Assembly (NCBI GenBank): GCA_905221605.1
Contig: CAJNDS010000244.1
Coordinates: forward strand, 1-64,000
Length of the DNA stretch: 64,000 nucleotides
Direction: 5' to 3'
Source: Symbiodinium natans
Taxonomy: Eukaryota; Sar; Dinophyceae; Suessiales; Symbiodiniaceae
Both the position numbers and the translations under genes were made by a program. Shown here piece by piece: positions 31,982 to 44,408 of this stretch. The first letter of the stretch is position 1; the number at the start of each line of letters is the position of its first letter. A model generated the notes under the pieces. It did no database searches, was not told the origin of the DNA, and worked only from the letters and a program-made list of their open reading frames with translations.

Positions 31982-33369
31982 AAGACCAGAAGAGCATGGA
32001 GAGCAGTTGACAGCTGGAGCATGTGAAGGCAGCGAACATTCGCAGACTTGGCTCCGAGTCCCGCGCGCACGGCGTGCAGTAGAGACGGGGAGGAACTGCC
32101 GCGCCAAGCTTAGCTGCTGAGCTGAACTGTCACAAGAAAAGAGAGCTTTGGGCCTTGTCGCGACAGAACATTCAAAGTCATGTCTCATCTCGCGGAGGGT
32201 ATTTTGGGGTTTCGAGCCTGCAGAGTTGGTCTGCCGAGGAGACGCTGTGCAATTGTCCCCTCCCTCCATTTTCACCAGGCTTCCTGAAATCTTCAGCAGC
32301 TAATAACCTCAGTGAGAACCGGGCAATGTTCAGCATGCTAGTTATCCCTTGGTCTCTTGTCAGCAGTGCTGCGCTACGCATTGGCTTAGACTGGCGATGC
32401 AAGGCCATTAAGGCCATCTGGATGTTCTTGCACTGTTTCTGCACGGGCTGCTGGACAGTTTTAGCGACGGCTTGCGGGCTTTTGCCAGAAAACGGGCTTG
32501 CCTTCTTGTCGCATTCGAGTTTCTAATGGCATACTTTGGTACACAGCTTTTTGTGTTCGAAAGCGTCCAGAAGGCTTCTCCTCTGTATGGATGTTCACGG
32601 CTGCTGTCAAGACGTGTGGAGCAAAAAGCAAAGTGGAGCGAAAGAGTAAGGAACCAGCGATGTACAAAAGGAGCCTGGAAATGGTGTGCATCTTCTCAGC
32701 TCTACTTCGCTTGCTGCATTCCGTGAGAATTCATGAACATGACTCGTTTTCGCACTGCTTCGCTAGAGTTCAATGAAAGACATGTGAAAAACCATGAAAA
32801 ACCAGGCAAGTTGGAAAAGCAGAAAATTTTGCCCAGGAGCGGGCCAGGACCGGCTGGACAGTTTGAGCCCTGGCTGCATCTGAATTACGGCCGCCTTGTA
32901 GAGGGTAGCATGACCTCACTCTCCACTCTGCAGATCATACATTCATCCCTGCAACCATCCCTTTATGTACATCCTGTTCGATACTCAGTATGCGCAAAGT
33001 TGTCACCATATCCTACCGTCTCTACGGCGTGTCAACTCGTGTAGTATGAGGTGTGAGACCTTCCGCAAGTTGTACAACACGTAACAGACGAAACAACCCA
33101 CAAAGCCCAAGGAGTCTTTCATCATGCTTCAGTTCTTGTGTTGCCTCAAGGCTTGCCTCTAGCCGCCCTGTTGTATAGCAGGCTACGTAGATTTCATTTA
33201 GTATGTAGTATTGGTTTTGAAGCTGCACTACAGTCCATAGCAAGCCAGGCCGCAGACGACTGTGGACTTCAGGCATGCCTAAAGAGGCAATGGCCTAGGG
33301 TGCCCCAGCAGCTGTGTCAAAGCTTCAGTTGAGGCCAGGAATCATCCCGAATCCAAGTTGCCTGGTCAG

Positions 33370-34490
33370 GCTGCTCTTGAAGAGATCAAGGTCCTCCGCT
33401 CAGATGTCAACGAACAGGGCTTTGATGTGGAGTACATATAGTGCGCTGGAACCTGCTCATCGCAGTTGATTGTTGTACTTCAACACTTGCACAGCTGCAG
33501 CCGGAAGCACCCAGCACAACTGCAGCAGCAAGAAGCTTCAGGTTACTTTTCCTGTGTGTTTCTGAAGTTTCTTACCTCTGCCTTCTAACTCACACCTCCA
33601 GGCTCAAAAGCCTTCGGTGCTTCGCCTTGAAAACGTTTTGCACGAGGAACCAGGCCTATTGGGTCCCAACTGCTCCCAAACAGGCCTAATGTTTTTTGCC
33701 TTCACCGGAGGAGCCTTCTTGGGCCCAACTTGAAACCCTGATTTCGCCGGAGGGGCCTTCGCTGCCATGTCGATTAGTCGATCCTTGACTCGTGTCGTAG
33801 GAGTCGGATGCCAGGACATGTTTCAAGCCTCCGGCTGCCTGGATTCTGCCTAGGGTTCGTCCTTTTACAACATATCCAAGAGCTTGGCACTTGGAACACC
33901 TTGCCGGCAATACGTATGCATGAGGCACGCCTTCTTGATCTGTGTGGTCAGGAGCTCGTTACTAGCTGTTCTATTCCAAGCAGTGGCACTGCCTAGGTGT
34001 CTTTTCGCCTTATGTCCATAGTGCTGTCATGTTTGCACTTCCGTGAGGTTTTTCTGTTGGCTTCCCTTCGGCCTTGTTTCCTCTCCCGGGTGGAAGGGGC
34101 CCGGAACAGCAGATGCCCCTCTGTGACAAGCCCAGTCTACAGCCTCCTGCCAGCGTTCCCGCAAGTCCGGACCACGCTTCCCGCCGTCGGAGAGTTAATT
34201 CGCTGGGATCGGCCGCGCCTGCTACCGCCGCCGGGGCACCTCATGCCACCTCGTCAAGCCCATGGCGTCGATTACACCCCTGGACACGCGGACAAGTCAG
34301 CCCAGGCGCGGTCCCTGCGATGCGCCTTGTAGGACGCGCCTTTCTATGTGCCTACCTCCTTTTCGGTGCAGAAGCCAAAGCCCACCCGACGCGTTCTCGA
34401 CCTTTTCGCAGGTGCCCTCACTGGGCCGGGGCCATTTTGAAAACTTTGTGCTCCACTGGGAGGTGTCTTGAGGTGCTGGGGCCTTGTTGT

Positions 34491-34567
<77 letters not shown>

Positions 34568-37500
34568 TTGTTGTGGTTGTTGCTTGTTGCTTGTTGCTTG
34601 TTGTTCGCCTGTCAAGCACTGCCGTGCTCGACCGCCTTGCCTTGGGGTCCCGCCTCGAAGCAACACGTGAAAAACAAGAGTACATCTGCTCGACTAGCTC
34701 TCTCCTGTTTGACCTATGAATCTAGAGGCAAGGTGAGACAAGAAAGAGGTTAATGTTTACACTTGTTCATACTGTGACGTCAGAGTCTTGGGGTCTGCCT
34801 TGTTCAGAATCCATCCATTTCTGCTTTGGTGAACCGCAAACCTGGTCACCTTCCCAGGGATCCCTTCACCGCAAATTCTTGAAAAAGTTACCCCTACAGA
34901 TTTCCTGAAGCCGCTTCCGAAGAAAATGCGAGAACTGCCGGAGGCTGAGGTTCGGTTCATGGCCAGCACCGCTGCCAAGCAAGATGCTGTTGTGAAGGCA
35001 AGCTGCGCAGATGTGCTTCGTGTGTCTGAGTGGGGCGAGTTGAGTTTCTTCTTAAACTTACCCTCAGCTAAGGTCCCCCGTTTTCAAGACCTGAGCCTGC
35101 CCAAACCTGATCAAATCTGATGCAGACATGGTTTTCATCAGATTTGATAGAACTGATCAGGTTTGACATAGCTGATGAAAATTACATGTAGACATCTAAA
35201 TCACTGCATAGGCCTTTGCCGAATTTGCATGAACGCGAGGGGGCGGCGGGGGCGCGGAGATCTTGTTCGTCGGCGTATGTCGAGAATTTGGTCATGTTGT
35301 TCGGCCAGTTCCCAAACCCCTCTCATTACCATGAATTACCCATGACCCTCCAACCCCTGTACTTAAGCAAGTCGCAAGCCCGAAAAAGCTCGGCCCTGGC
35401 AGGGTCAACTCAAGCAGCTCCATCAGATGTTGTCGACGCTGATCCAGGACGCACCTTTTGAAGGTCTGGACCTATGTATTATGGGATCATGCCTGTAGCG
35501 TCCTTGCCCAAATTCCATGTTGGACTGTGCGGACTCCCACCGTCGAGAAAGGTGATGGCAGCTAGAAAAACTTTACAGATTCAATGATGCGCATAGGAAG
35601 GCAACGAAACGAACATTCTTGCACTACTTTCATATTGCAATCCTTTCAGTGACCGCGGTCACAAAGGTGTCAAGGAGGCTGTTTAGGATAATCAAGGTAC
35701 ATCGTGGCGTGCATGAATGTTTCCCTTCTTGGGCGCATGGATATCAGATTCCCCCACAGCCTGGTTCAAAGTTAGGGCGTGAACTCACATCTCTCCTGTG
35801 CCGCCGCTTCTTGGAATGTGATGCCCAATGCTCGGTTGTTGGCCGAGTTGAGCCACCTTCTGTGGCAGACCAGAGTTGGGACGACTTTGGGCTCTGCCGT
35901 TTGAGAATATGTGAGATTCGACCTGAATGGAACGGTACTTCGGTTTGCGGTAAATGTCAAAGATCCACTGGACAAGCCTGAGTGCTTGAACCTTGCGCAT
36001 GCCAGGACTTTGGCTCTTCCTCGAAGCAGCAACAGCAAAATCTGGAGGCTGGGTGCAAGCTTCAGGTATGTTTCGTGCCTCGGGTCATAACGTTTCAGGC
36101 TGATCAAGCTGGAAGAGTTGCTCGGGGCGGGTTTAAGGTTGGAGGCCTCGAGAACACCGAACACCCTGCTCGACTTGCCAGGCGATGCGCCAAGAGTTCG
36201 GCGCCGAGGCTGGTGTGCGGAGAGTCGCTTTGTTTTGTCCCAAAAATCACGCATCGAATTCAGCTGCACCTAGTTAGAGGCGGCTAGAGCTCACACCTGG
36301 AGCAGAAATCTCAACAGAGCTTGCACTCAGGGCAAAGGGATGAAACTAGCAAGTGAAAAAGCAGTCCCATACCCGAGCCCTTCCTTTAGGCCAGCGAGAA
36401 ACGAGCAAAAAACTTTGACCCTTGGACAGCGTATACACAATTTAAAATGAAGAGTTTTTTGGAGAAGGGCAGCTTTGCGTCGCAACGTTTCACCGCCCGC
36501 ACTCGCTCACATGCAATCGAGGGACCGGTTTTCAACAGCATTGTAGTAGTCCTGTTGGCTTGCTAGTCGGCATGCAAGAAAGGTAGTCCGAAGCATGGGT
36601 GTTGTGTATATACATATATATATATGTCAGCGGCCTGTAAGTATATGTGCACATATGTGCCAATGCAACCCTGGCTGTATGTGGCAGGTAGCAAAGGCTG
36701 AAGCCACGTGCGTGCACGCATGAAAGGGAAGGACCGAGCAGGCTGTAGCCGTGACACTGGGCGTCCAGCTGGTGGGCAACGCAGCAGCGCCGGGGATGGG
36801 GGGGGGGGGGGGGGGAAGCGAAGGCCGGGGTTGGGTGGGGCAGGTGTGGAGGTGCGCGGTGTGTGGATCGGGGAGGGAAAAAAGGGGGGGTCTACTTCTG
36901 GCACTGTAATGTGCAAGACCCATGAAAGTCATGTGCAACCCTACACCGACTACACCTCGAGAGAATGATCCCAGGTTGAGGGCTTGAGGAGAAGCGTGGG
37001 GGCTCAGAGGGCAATGGAACCTTAATAGCTGAAAGTTTGCTCTTAAGAATTTAGGGAGTTTTGTTTTTCAGCTCTTGAGTGGCAAATCGATGGGGGCTCA
37101 ACAGTCACCAGCTTTGAAGTTCAGACTTGGGCCATACCTTCGCTAGTTTGGGTCTTGGAAGAATTGAAACTTTTTCATGGCTTGGGCTATCAGCTTGAGT
37201 GTGCATCAATGTGCTAGCCAAATGGTGAGCCACAAAGTTGCTGCACCTTGGTGTTGACGTCTTTCAGGCATCCAAAGCCTAGCCAACAAGAACGTCGAGG
37301 CGCGCTTGCAAAAATCTAGAGACATCGTCAAACTTGCCCCCTTACCTTTTTTTGCGGCAGGTTCGCACAGGGCCTTCGTTGGCATATGTGGGTGTCCTGA
37401 GCAACTGGTTTGAGTCGTTTGAGTCGTGTTGCATAGCCTCATCGCCCGGCACATGGAGAAATGTGCGGGGTCTGGCGGCAATTGCTTGCAGAAATTCTTG

Positions 37501-40500
37501 CGGCAGGAGCTCCAGCAAGCTCGTAAGGACCTTGCTGTTCGCAGATGTGTTGCGGCCCAGTCAACTTCTACGAATGCGAAGACTGCACGCAAGCTGTCAT
37601 GACGGGTGGCCCTCTGCACTTTCCCCTTGCTTGAACGAGCCAAACACGGAGAACGGTTTGCAGGAGCTGGAGCATCATGCCCTTGAAGCCGCACGCAAAA
37701 GCGCAAATTGGCAGCACCAGTGATGAACTGTGTGTATATCTATATATAGAGTCGGGAAAGTTCATTGCTTTTAAATCACTCTGCACCAAGACTTTCAGAC
37801 AAGCAGAACTTGAATGCTGAATTGTCTCCAACTGAGGCAGAGGAAGTGTCCATGATTCTTGGCAGAAGCGTGGTGGATCGGTTCCTTTGCTTCGGGGGCT
37901 GTTTCGCAGATCGTTTGGCCTGGCTTGTCTGAATACGTAGTACAAGCGACTTCTTCTTTGGGTTTGGAGGCCATTTGCAGAAAGATGTTGTCAGGCTTGT
38001 CTGGATGCACAGTGCAGGTCATTAGTTTGCCTCGCAGCGCTGCTTCTCAGGAAGGCCGCTCAAGAGCTGCAAAAAGTTACATCGGCCTTACGAGAGGCAG
38101 GCGAAGATTTGAGGGAGCCTGCTGTTCTCACCGTCTTCGGATGGCTCCCCAAAGCAACATAGTGATGCATTCCCCTGGCCACACTCATTCGTTGGAACAG
38201 TAATATCCCCTGCAAATCATTTTGTAAACTGTCATTCTTGTTGCCCTCTGCTCTTTCCCCTTGCTTGAACGAGCCAAACACGGAGAACGGTTTGCAGGAG
38301 CTGGAGCGTCATGCCCTTGAAGCCGCACGCAAAAGCGCAAATTGGCAGCACCAGTGATGAACTGTGTATATATATATACATATATGTATATATATGGTCA
38401 CACACCCCCCCCATGATCCATATGTGTCCTTTTCTTGCTTGTTCTTCTGCACCTGTGCTTACTTACACATGTGGTTGAAGTGAAAAACGCCGGTATTTAC
38501 GATACTTTCGCGTCTTGCCATGTCTGAAGCTACAACTCGCTACTGATTATCTATACTCTTAAGCAACAGAAATCTACAAACAGAATCCGTTTCTGGATTT
38601 GGTTTTGTGTGGTTTGCTAATCTCTGCTGTTCAAATAATAGCTTTCAATATACACCTTCTTGAACTTCAACAATATTCATTGATTCGATAAAATATTTAT
38701 AAACCATTCTGTTATGCATAAACATAACAGAAGAGATGAAGGGGTTTGAAATAAAGCACCTAACACAAGAAGCAGACTACATACTACAGCTAGAGACGAA
38801 TTCGCAAAGACAGAGACATTCTTAACGGATACGCAAGGGCTTAAATTTGCGTGTGAGAATCCTTACGGGAAATATCAAAAATGGTTATATTTTGTACATT
38901 GCTGGGACTAAAAGCGGTAGAGATGTTTACGAGGATTGAAAACTTCCTTTATATAAGACGCAACAGACTCAGCATTATAAAGATGTAGATAAGTTCATTC
39001 AAGATGGTTTTATTGAAATAGACGGTAAACAAAAACTGGAATTTCTGATATTATAAGTCATAGGTTAGGTTCAGCACCGGGACAACAAATAAACAATGAT
39101 TATGGCAACGTATTCAGAAGTCGCAGTTATGGTTCTCCTTTTGTATCAGGACAACGACCAGAAGACACTGGGACAAATTTAAGAATACGAAAAGCAGGAG
39201 ACCCCGTTATGTTTGATACAGGAAGTACAACATCAAAGAAATCAACATTAGATCCTCTACAAAATCATCCTTATAAAGATATAGGCAATGTTAAATAGAA
39301 AGCAGGAAATCTACCTATAACCGAAGAAGAGTTTTTAACAACAGTTTGATGCAATAATCGCAATAGTATTCATAGTGTTTCATAAGAAAGCAAAAACATA
39401 CGAACAAATAGCGAAACCGAAGATAGAGAAGCAATTTAAACAAAATGCTTACGAAGAGATAAGAGATGAAGCAGTTAAGTAGGTGAAAGGTAGGAAGAAG
39501 AACAATAGTAAAGAAAATTCATATGGCTTCAAATTACTTGATTTCAATATATGTTGAAGGTATGTATATGTAATGAAATCATCTATGCTATCTATATATA
39601 ATGGAAACTTTTCGTCCCGAAGATATCCTCATTGATAGTTTAAGTGTTAAATGACACAAAGGTAGTTCTTATATTGTCGAGGGTTTAAGAATAAAACGGT
39701 TGTTGGATTTAAGCCATTGCGCGGCCTCTTCTCACAAGTTACATATTTGCCATCAAAATATATAGGAAACTTAACAATTGAATCATAATTAGCAACTAAT
39801 GCTACTAATTGTATCAATTACTGCAGTCAGAACTTTCAGACAAGCAGAACTTGAATGCTGAATTGTCTCCAACTCAGGCAGAGGAAGTGTCCATGATTCT
39901 TGGCAGAAGCGTAGTGGATCGGTTCCTTTGCTTCGGGGGTTGTTTCTCAGATCGTTTGGTCTGGTTTGTCTGAATGCGTAGTACAAGCGACTCCTTCTTT
40001 GGGTTTGGAGGCCATTTGCAGAAAGATGTCGTCAGGCTTGTCTGGAGAGGCACAGAGCAGGTGATTAGTTTGCCTGGCCATGCAAGAGCTGGAACCTGAA
40101 TGCAGACACGCGTCACGTACACCGCGAAGATAGCAGTCGTGCACACTGTGGGACTGTGGGGAAGGCGTCAGCAACCGATTCTTGCCAAGAAGCATGGACC
40201 TACCTTAAAATATTGCTGTATCTATGCGGGAACGTCGAACATCCTGTCACAGATGGTGCTGTGCTTCGGTCAGATTACATCTGTGTACATGGCAGACGAA
40301 CAGCCACGACCTGCAGAAGCAGCTGGAAACACAAGCCGTGCGAGTGCTTCGCTCTCACCGTCGAGCGGCTGTCGTCCAATCGATCTTGCTTGCTTTGTTG
40401 CTCAGGAAAGCCAAACAAGATCTGGAAGAGTCGACATCCACCCTGCGCGCGGAAATAGAAGGCTGGCCTGGAGCCTCGGGGCTGGGCGGCTCATGGCTTT

Positions 40501-41926
40501 CTTTCCGCAGCATTTTAACATTCTAAAAATTGCCCAAAGTTGCTATCAAGCGAGTCAATCCCTGGGGATGCTTTCTTTCGAGTCAGCAATCATGTGCACG
40601 CTGAACATGGAAGGCCTCCAAGCAACCTCAGCCCGAACGGCTCCTGACCCCTGCTTTGAACCTTTCTGAAGCCGAATTTTGTTGGCTGGCTCCCTCTAGC
40701 ACGCCCACGATCGCCCACGCTACGCATCCATGTGCAGCACCTTCACTTGCAGGCCAGCATGAAGGTGGAGGGTCCATGACGTGCATCCGCCCGATCCCAG
40801 CCCTGCGCCTGCCAGTGTTGGCAATGCACGAACACACAGAAATGAGATGCAGCAACGCAACAGGAACATCATTTCTTACCGTAGGCAGCCTCCCAGGCTG
40901 TCACCCATCCCCCAGCCTCTACTGCTCTGACAGTCCAGCCCACGCAGCCAAAAAGCAACCATCAACTTTAACAACTCAAAATGGTTACAAGCCAGGGCCT
41001 CTGAAGAGTTGGAGGGGGTAGAACCCTTAACCCTGGTCCCTCGGAGTGATGACAGTCGACGAGGTGGGGTCCGCGGAGCTCCAGACTTGGCCAAGCAGAA
41101 CAACGAGGCACCAGGATAGAAAAAAAACAACCAGAAGGCTACACCAGAAGGGAGTTTTGAAACATCCTGGCATGGTGTGTTCCTTGTCGTGGTTGAGACG
41201 CCCCCCTCAAAGAGCCAAACACCGTAGCTTCATAATGACGCAAGGCTAAGAAGGTAAGGCAACTTAAGGTCTGGCATGTGGGAAATGGTTGCTGAAACAC
41301 TGCTGTCGTGAGTTGGTCATAGTAATGGCGCGGCGCTCATGCTCTACAAGTGATGCATGCAGGCGTAGTGCAGACACGCAGTGTTTCTGCGATCTGGTGT
41401 GCAGCAAGATTCCCTTCTGTCTTTTTCAGGAATGTTGCGACTCGAAAAGAACAGCAGACAGAGGTAGCAAAAAAAGTTGCAAAACATCACAGGGTTGTTT
41501 GTATTCCTGGCGGCCCTGCAGGAGCTGCGGAGACTTCAGCAGGACTCGTTTTTAACATTTGCCATGAGGGTTTTTTGTTTTGGGTTTTTAGGGCTTGGGT
41601 TCGTGGATTGGTTTTGCTCTCAAGTGGGCGTTATGTGGGACCGACAGAGAGATCATTCAATCCCCGCGTTGTTGGCGCTACTTTGCACATGCCTTTCGCG
41701 CGCGAAGCCCATTAAAGGACCTGGCACAACATGCACATGAAGCTGCTCTTACATGCGCCCTTTGGCGGCAGCAGCAGCAGCACCACCACAACCAGTGTTT
41801 CCAGCAGTTCCTGCATCTGATTGAAGCTATGTGTTCTAAATATGGTCTGAAAGTGCCGGCTTGGAGTCTAGTCAATCGCAGAATCTCTACAGTCAACAAA
41901 CTCGTGCAGGCCGAGGAGGTATCCAC
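33370..41926 (+). CDS. Micro-exon coiled-coil gene, copy 2
   Basis: The same leading exons as copy 1 appear in the same order: 33370-33390 (AALEEIK), 34944-34997 (AEVRFMASTAAKQDAVVK), 35403-35447 (GQLKQLHQMLSTLIQ), 36006-36047 (DFGSSSKQQQQNLE). Lengths and phases are identical to copy 1. Then come A 37268-37299, B 37507-37527, C 37664-37702, D 37837-37853, E 38051-38100; a partly duplicated set C 38298-38336, D 39878-39894, E 40405-40460; and A 41079-41107 (PDLAKQNNE), B 41522-41542 (ELRRLQQ), C 41718-41756 (DLAQHAHEAALTC), D 41910-41926. It is a paralogue in tandem, with fewer modules. The final exons may lie near 42210-42300 (AVAEERAADRRSIAQLQ). Start and stop unknown. Confidence 0.6.
34483..34606. 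repeat. (TTGCTG)n hexanucleotide repeat
   Basis: About 100 bp of TTGCTG/TTGTTG, read as poly-Gln on the minus strand or poly-Leu/Cys on the plus strand. It lies in the intron between the first two exons of copy 2. An upstream plus frame starting at 34320 (MRLVGRAFLCAYLLFGAEAK) looks like a signal peptide, but it runs into the repeat and has no support as a gene. Confidence 0.85.
36600..36900. repeat. TA and G-rich simple repeats
   Basis: (TA)n at about 36606-36627 and a poly-G run at about 36798-36816 in an intron of copy 2. Confidence 0.85.
37615..40075 (+). repeat. Tandem duplication inside copy 2, second unit carrying an insert
   Basis: 37615-37745 (with exon C) is nearly repeated at 38250-38390, and 37790-38035 (with exon D) is nearly repeated at 39835-40050. 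In the second unit the two halves are 1.4 kb further apart because of an AT-rich block. The C exon differs by one visible base (CATCAT versus CGTCAT). Confidence 0.8.
38420..39830 (+). other. AT-rich foreign-looking insert with broken coding frames
   Basis: Base composition changes sharply to AT-rich, without exon-intron style of the host. On the plus strand pieces of coding sequence lie end to end in shifting frames. They include ARDEFAKTETFLTDTQG (about 38785-38840), GYILYIAGTKSGRDVYED (about 38884-38937), YKDVDKFIQDGFIEIDGK (about 38976-39028), and a longer stop-free stretch at about 39032-39298 with SHRLGSAPGQQINNDYGNVF. Then come a membrane-segment frame (AIIAIVFIVFHKKAKTYEQI, to about 39482) and a short ATG frame METFRPEDILIDSLSV near 39600. 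Compact, closely spaced small genes suggest a viral or plasmid-like origin. No family was recognised, so this is inference. Confidence 0.5.
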
Positions 41927-42299
41927 GATCCTTGGCAGAATGCTAACCTGGTTAATTACGACTTTCAGTTGCAATGCGTGTTCAGCATGCCGACTTTGAT
42001 AGTCTTGGTGCCTACATTTTGACTCTCGCACATGACGAGCTGTGAGCGTACACTGACATACGACTGATGGAATGACAGTGAGCTCTTTTGGCACCCAGGC
42101 GGGAAATCGCCACATTCGCCAAGGCCTTCCCAAACGTTACATGTTATTTGGTGGGATTGTTCCGAGTTTGTGATCTTTAAAGTAGGGTTTTCCACATTTG
42201 CGTGCCAACGATTTTGATGAATTTCAGATGTCCCCCGAGGCTGTGGCAGAAGAACGTGCAGCAGACAGGCGAAGCATCGCGCAGCTTCAAGGCTGGTAT

Positions 42300-44400
42300 A
42301 CTATAGTTACTATCCTGCCAGGACCGCACCTCACGCGGAGCCGAGCTAGCTTGAACGAAACTCGAAGAGGCAACTATATGTATTTACATTTTGCAATAAA
42401 TACTTATATATTTTGTTTTGCTGGCCGAGAGCCGAAAAGTGCCTGTTGTTTTCTCTGGCCAGCAGCCACCGATGAGGTGCAAGGGCTCGGTTTTTAGAGA
42501 CTGGAGTTTTTAAAAGCAACGCTAGACGACGGGAGCATCTAAAAAGCGAAAACGGTAGTGTCATGCTGTAGTGCTGAACATTTGTCGATCTGCAATACTT
42601 GATCGTACAGGGCCCTTGAGTCATGGCCATGCTTCGCCGTGAAAGAGTGCGCTGGCCGGCCTTTCCCAAACTGGCAGCGGGGCAAGCAGGCGGAGTCCAC
42701 GCGTGGCTGACGTCTGATCGTTCCTGGGGCGTGTGTGCTCCTCGAACGCTTCTTTTTCTCTGTGCTTCAGCCTTTGTGCCTTGCCCTTCTCCCCTTCGGC
42801 AGCTCCAGGTCCCTGGACACAGCCACTGGGCCGACCCTGTTAGGTGACCATTCCTGCTCTGCAGCTTTGCTGCGATCACCTTTTCATATAGGGGTCGTAA
42901 GAATTACTGATATTATTCCCTTATGGTCCCTTTGTAACTATACTATAGTATTCCCAAGAACCCTATTCTAATTATTAAGACGCCTATGTTAAGCCTTCTC
43001 TATTTGTAAGAAGACCTTCAAAACCAAAGAGATAGGGGCCTCCTTCGAAGTTTCAGTGGCTTTAAACAGGTTAAGAGCCCATTCAAAGCCTTTAAAAACT
43101 GTAACAAGAAGTGTGGAGACAGTTTTTGGACGGTTTTAGAGGCTCATTTTACAGCCTTCAAAAATGCGAACGCCTTAAATTTACACTTAAGAAACGGTCG
43201 GGGTAGGGGAGGGGCGGACCATGTGGAGTAGGGAGCGTGGAGGGGAGGGGGAGGGCGGGGGGGGGGGGGAACGGGGGTGAGGGGGGGGAAACGGGGTCGG
43301 GGGGGATTGGGGGGGGATTGGGGGGGACCATAGTATGTTGCATGATAGTATGGAGTACACTATATGGGTTGCTGGTCCTTGCGCAGGCGAGACTGCACGC
43401 CTTGACACTTTTTGTGCTGGCTTCGCCGGGGCACGAAACAAGACAGGCTGGATCCAGACTCCCGTTTCCAAACAGTCGAAACCGAAGATTAGAAATCCTG
43501 AGCAACCAACCATCTTTCGAAGAGTATGCTGGAGCGGCGTGAAGAGCGTTCTTGCACCGCCTTGCTCCCCAGAGCTGCCTGAAGTCTAGCCCATACTCCA
43601 CAGATGCTGAAAAACATCGCTGGGCAGGTCGAATGGCATCTTCCTGAAGAAGCCATCCAGCAGATAGGAAAGGTCCAGGCAACCTCGAGTTAGAGGTTGC
43701 GTAGAGCGGCTTTTCGCGTTCCGTGATCAAGCAAGTCATGGGGGTTCGCGTTCTGCAAGGGGGGAGCTATTGATCACGATCAGGCTGAAGTTCACGCAGC
43801 TAGACTAACTAGACGAACCATGCCACTTACCAAGGGTGCGTTCAACCTTCAAACGAGCCACTGCACCTCGTTTGCATGGTCTTGCGTGGGCCCTTTGTCA
43901 TGCGCAACTTGCAGATCGATGAAAAGAACTCTTAGCAGAGAAGAGCGAGGAAATCCACTTCCTCATCAAAAAATTGCCCTCAAAACCTCTCGGCCCATGA
44001 CCTCCTAACTCACCCTAAATACAGTGATACACCTGCACTTGAGAGCCTCTCTGCTTGGGATACCAGTTTGCTACATCCCAAGACCAATGCCGCCACATCT
44101 ACATCACAACTTAGTCCTTCTGCTTTGGGTAATTAGGTGCGGAGACATGAATCCGGAGAAGACCATACCCCAAGATACTTTCCACACGTACGGGCAACTC
44201 GGCGCAGCATCTTTAGACCCGCCCATTCGTATACACTGAAATCTGCGAAAATCCGGAACACCACGCCCAGCATCGTCAATGCAAGCTTTGATGCAGCGCG
44301 CGCAGGACAGCAGAAGCAACCTTGAGCCACTAAACTTCCTAAACTTCCTCGAAGCCGTCCCTGTCGCGGCCAACAAGTTGTCGAGGCTGGCGAACTCGAC
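42300..44400. other. Unassigned stretch with G-rich block
   Basis: 43198-43330 is strongly G-rich. A plus frame ARLHALTLFVLASPGHETRQ (43387-43446) is bounded by CAG|G and CAG|GC and could be a single exon, but nothing links it to a gene. 42860-43190 is AT-richer and shows no coding signal. A direct match between about 28785 and 42100 (CCCAGGCGGAAA versus CCCAGGCGGGAA, both followed by GCGAAGGCC/GCCAAGGCC) may be another remnant shared by the two coiled-coil copies. Confidence 0.4.
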
Positions 44401-44408
44401 CAGTTGCC

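Larger units (their letters stand above)
28600..33365. other. Region between the two coiled-coil gene copies
   Basis: It contains one B-like micro-exon (30441-30461), a G-rich plus (CA)n block, a TA tract near 30191-30212, a copy of repeat R (31500-31700 and 31990-32105) and a CCCTAAA tract. The 3' end of copy 1 must lie here but could not be placed. The rest shows nothing I can support as a gene. Confidence 0.5.

Noticed and set aside
34418-34753. Poly-Gln, poly-Leu and poly-Cys frames
   Set aside because: They arise from the (TTGCTG)n repeat, equally open in several frames, with no supported exon around it.
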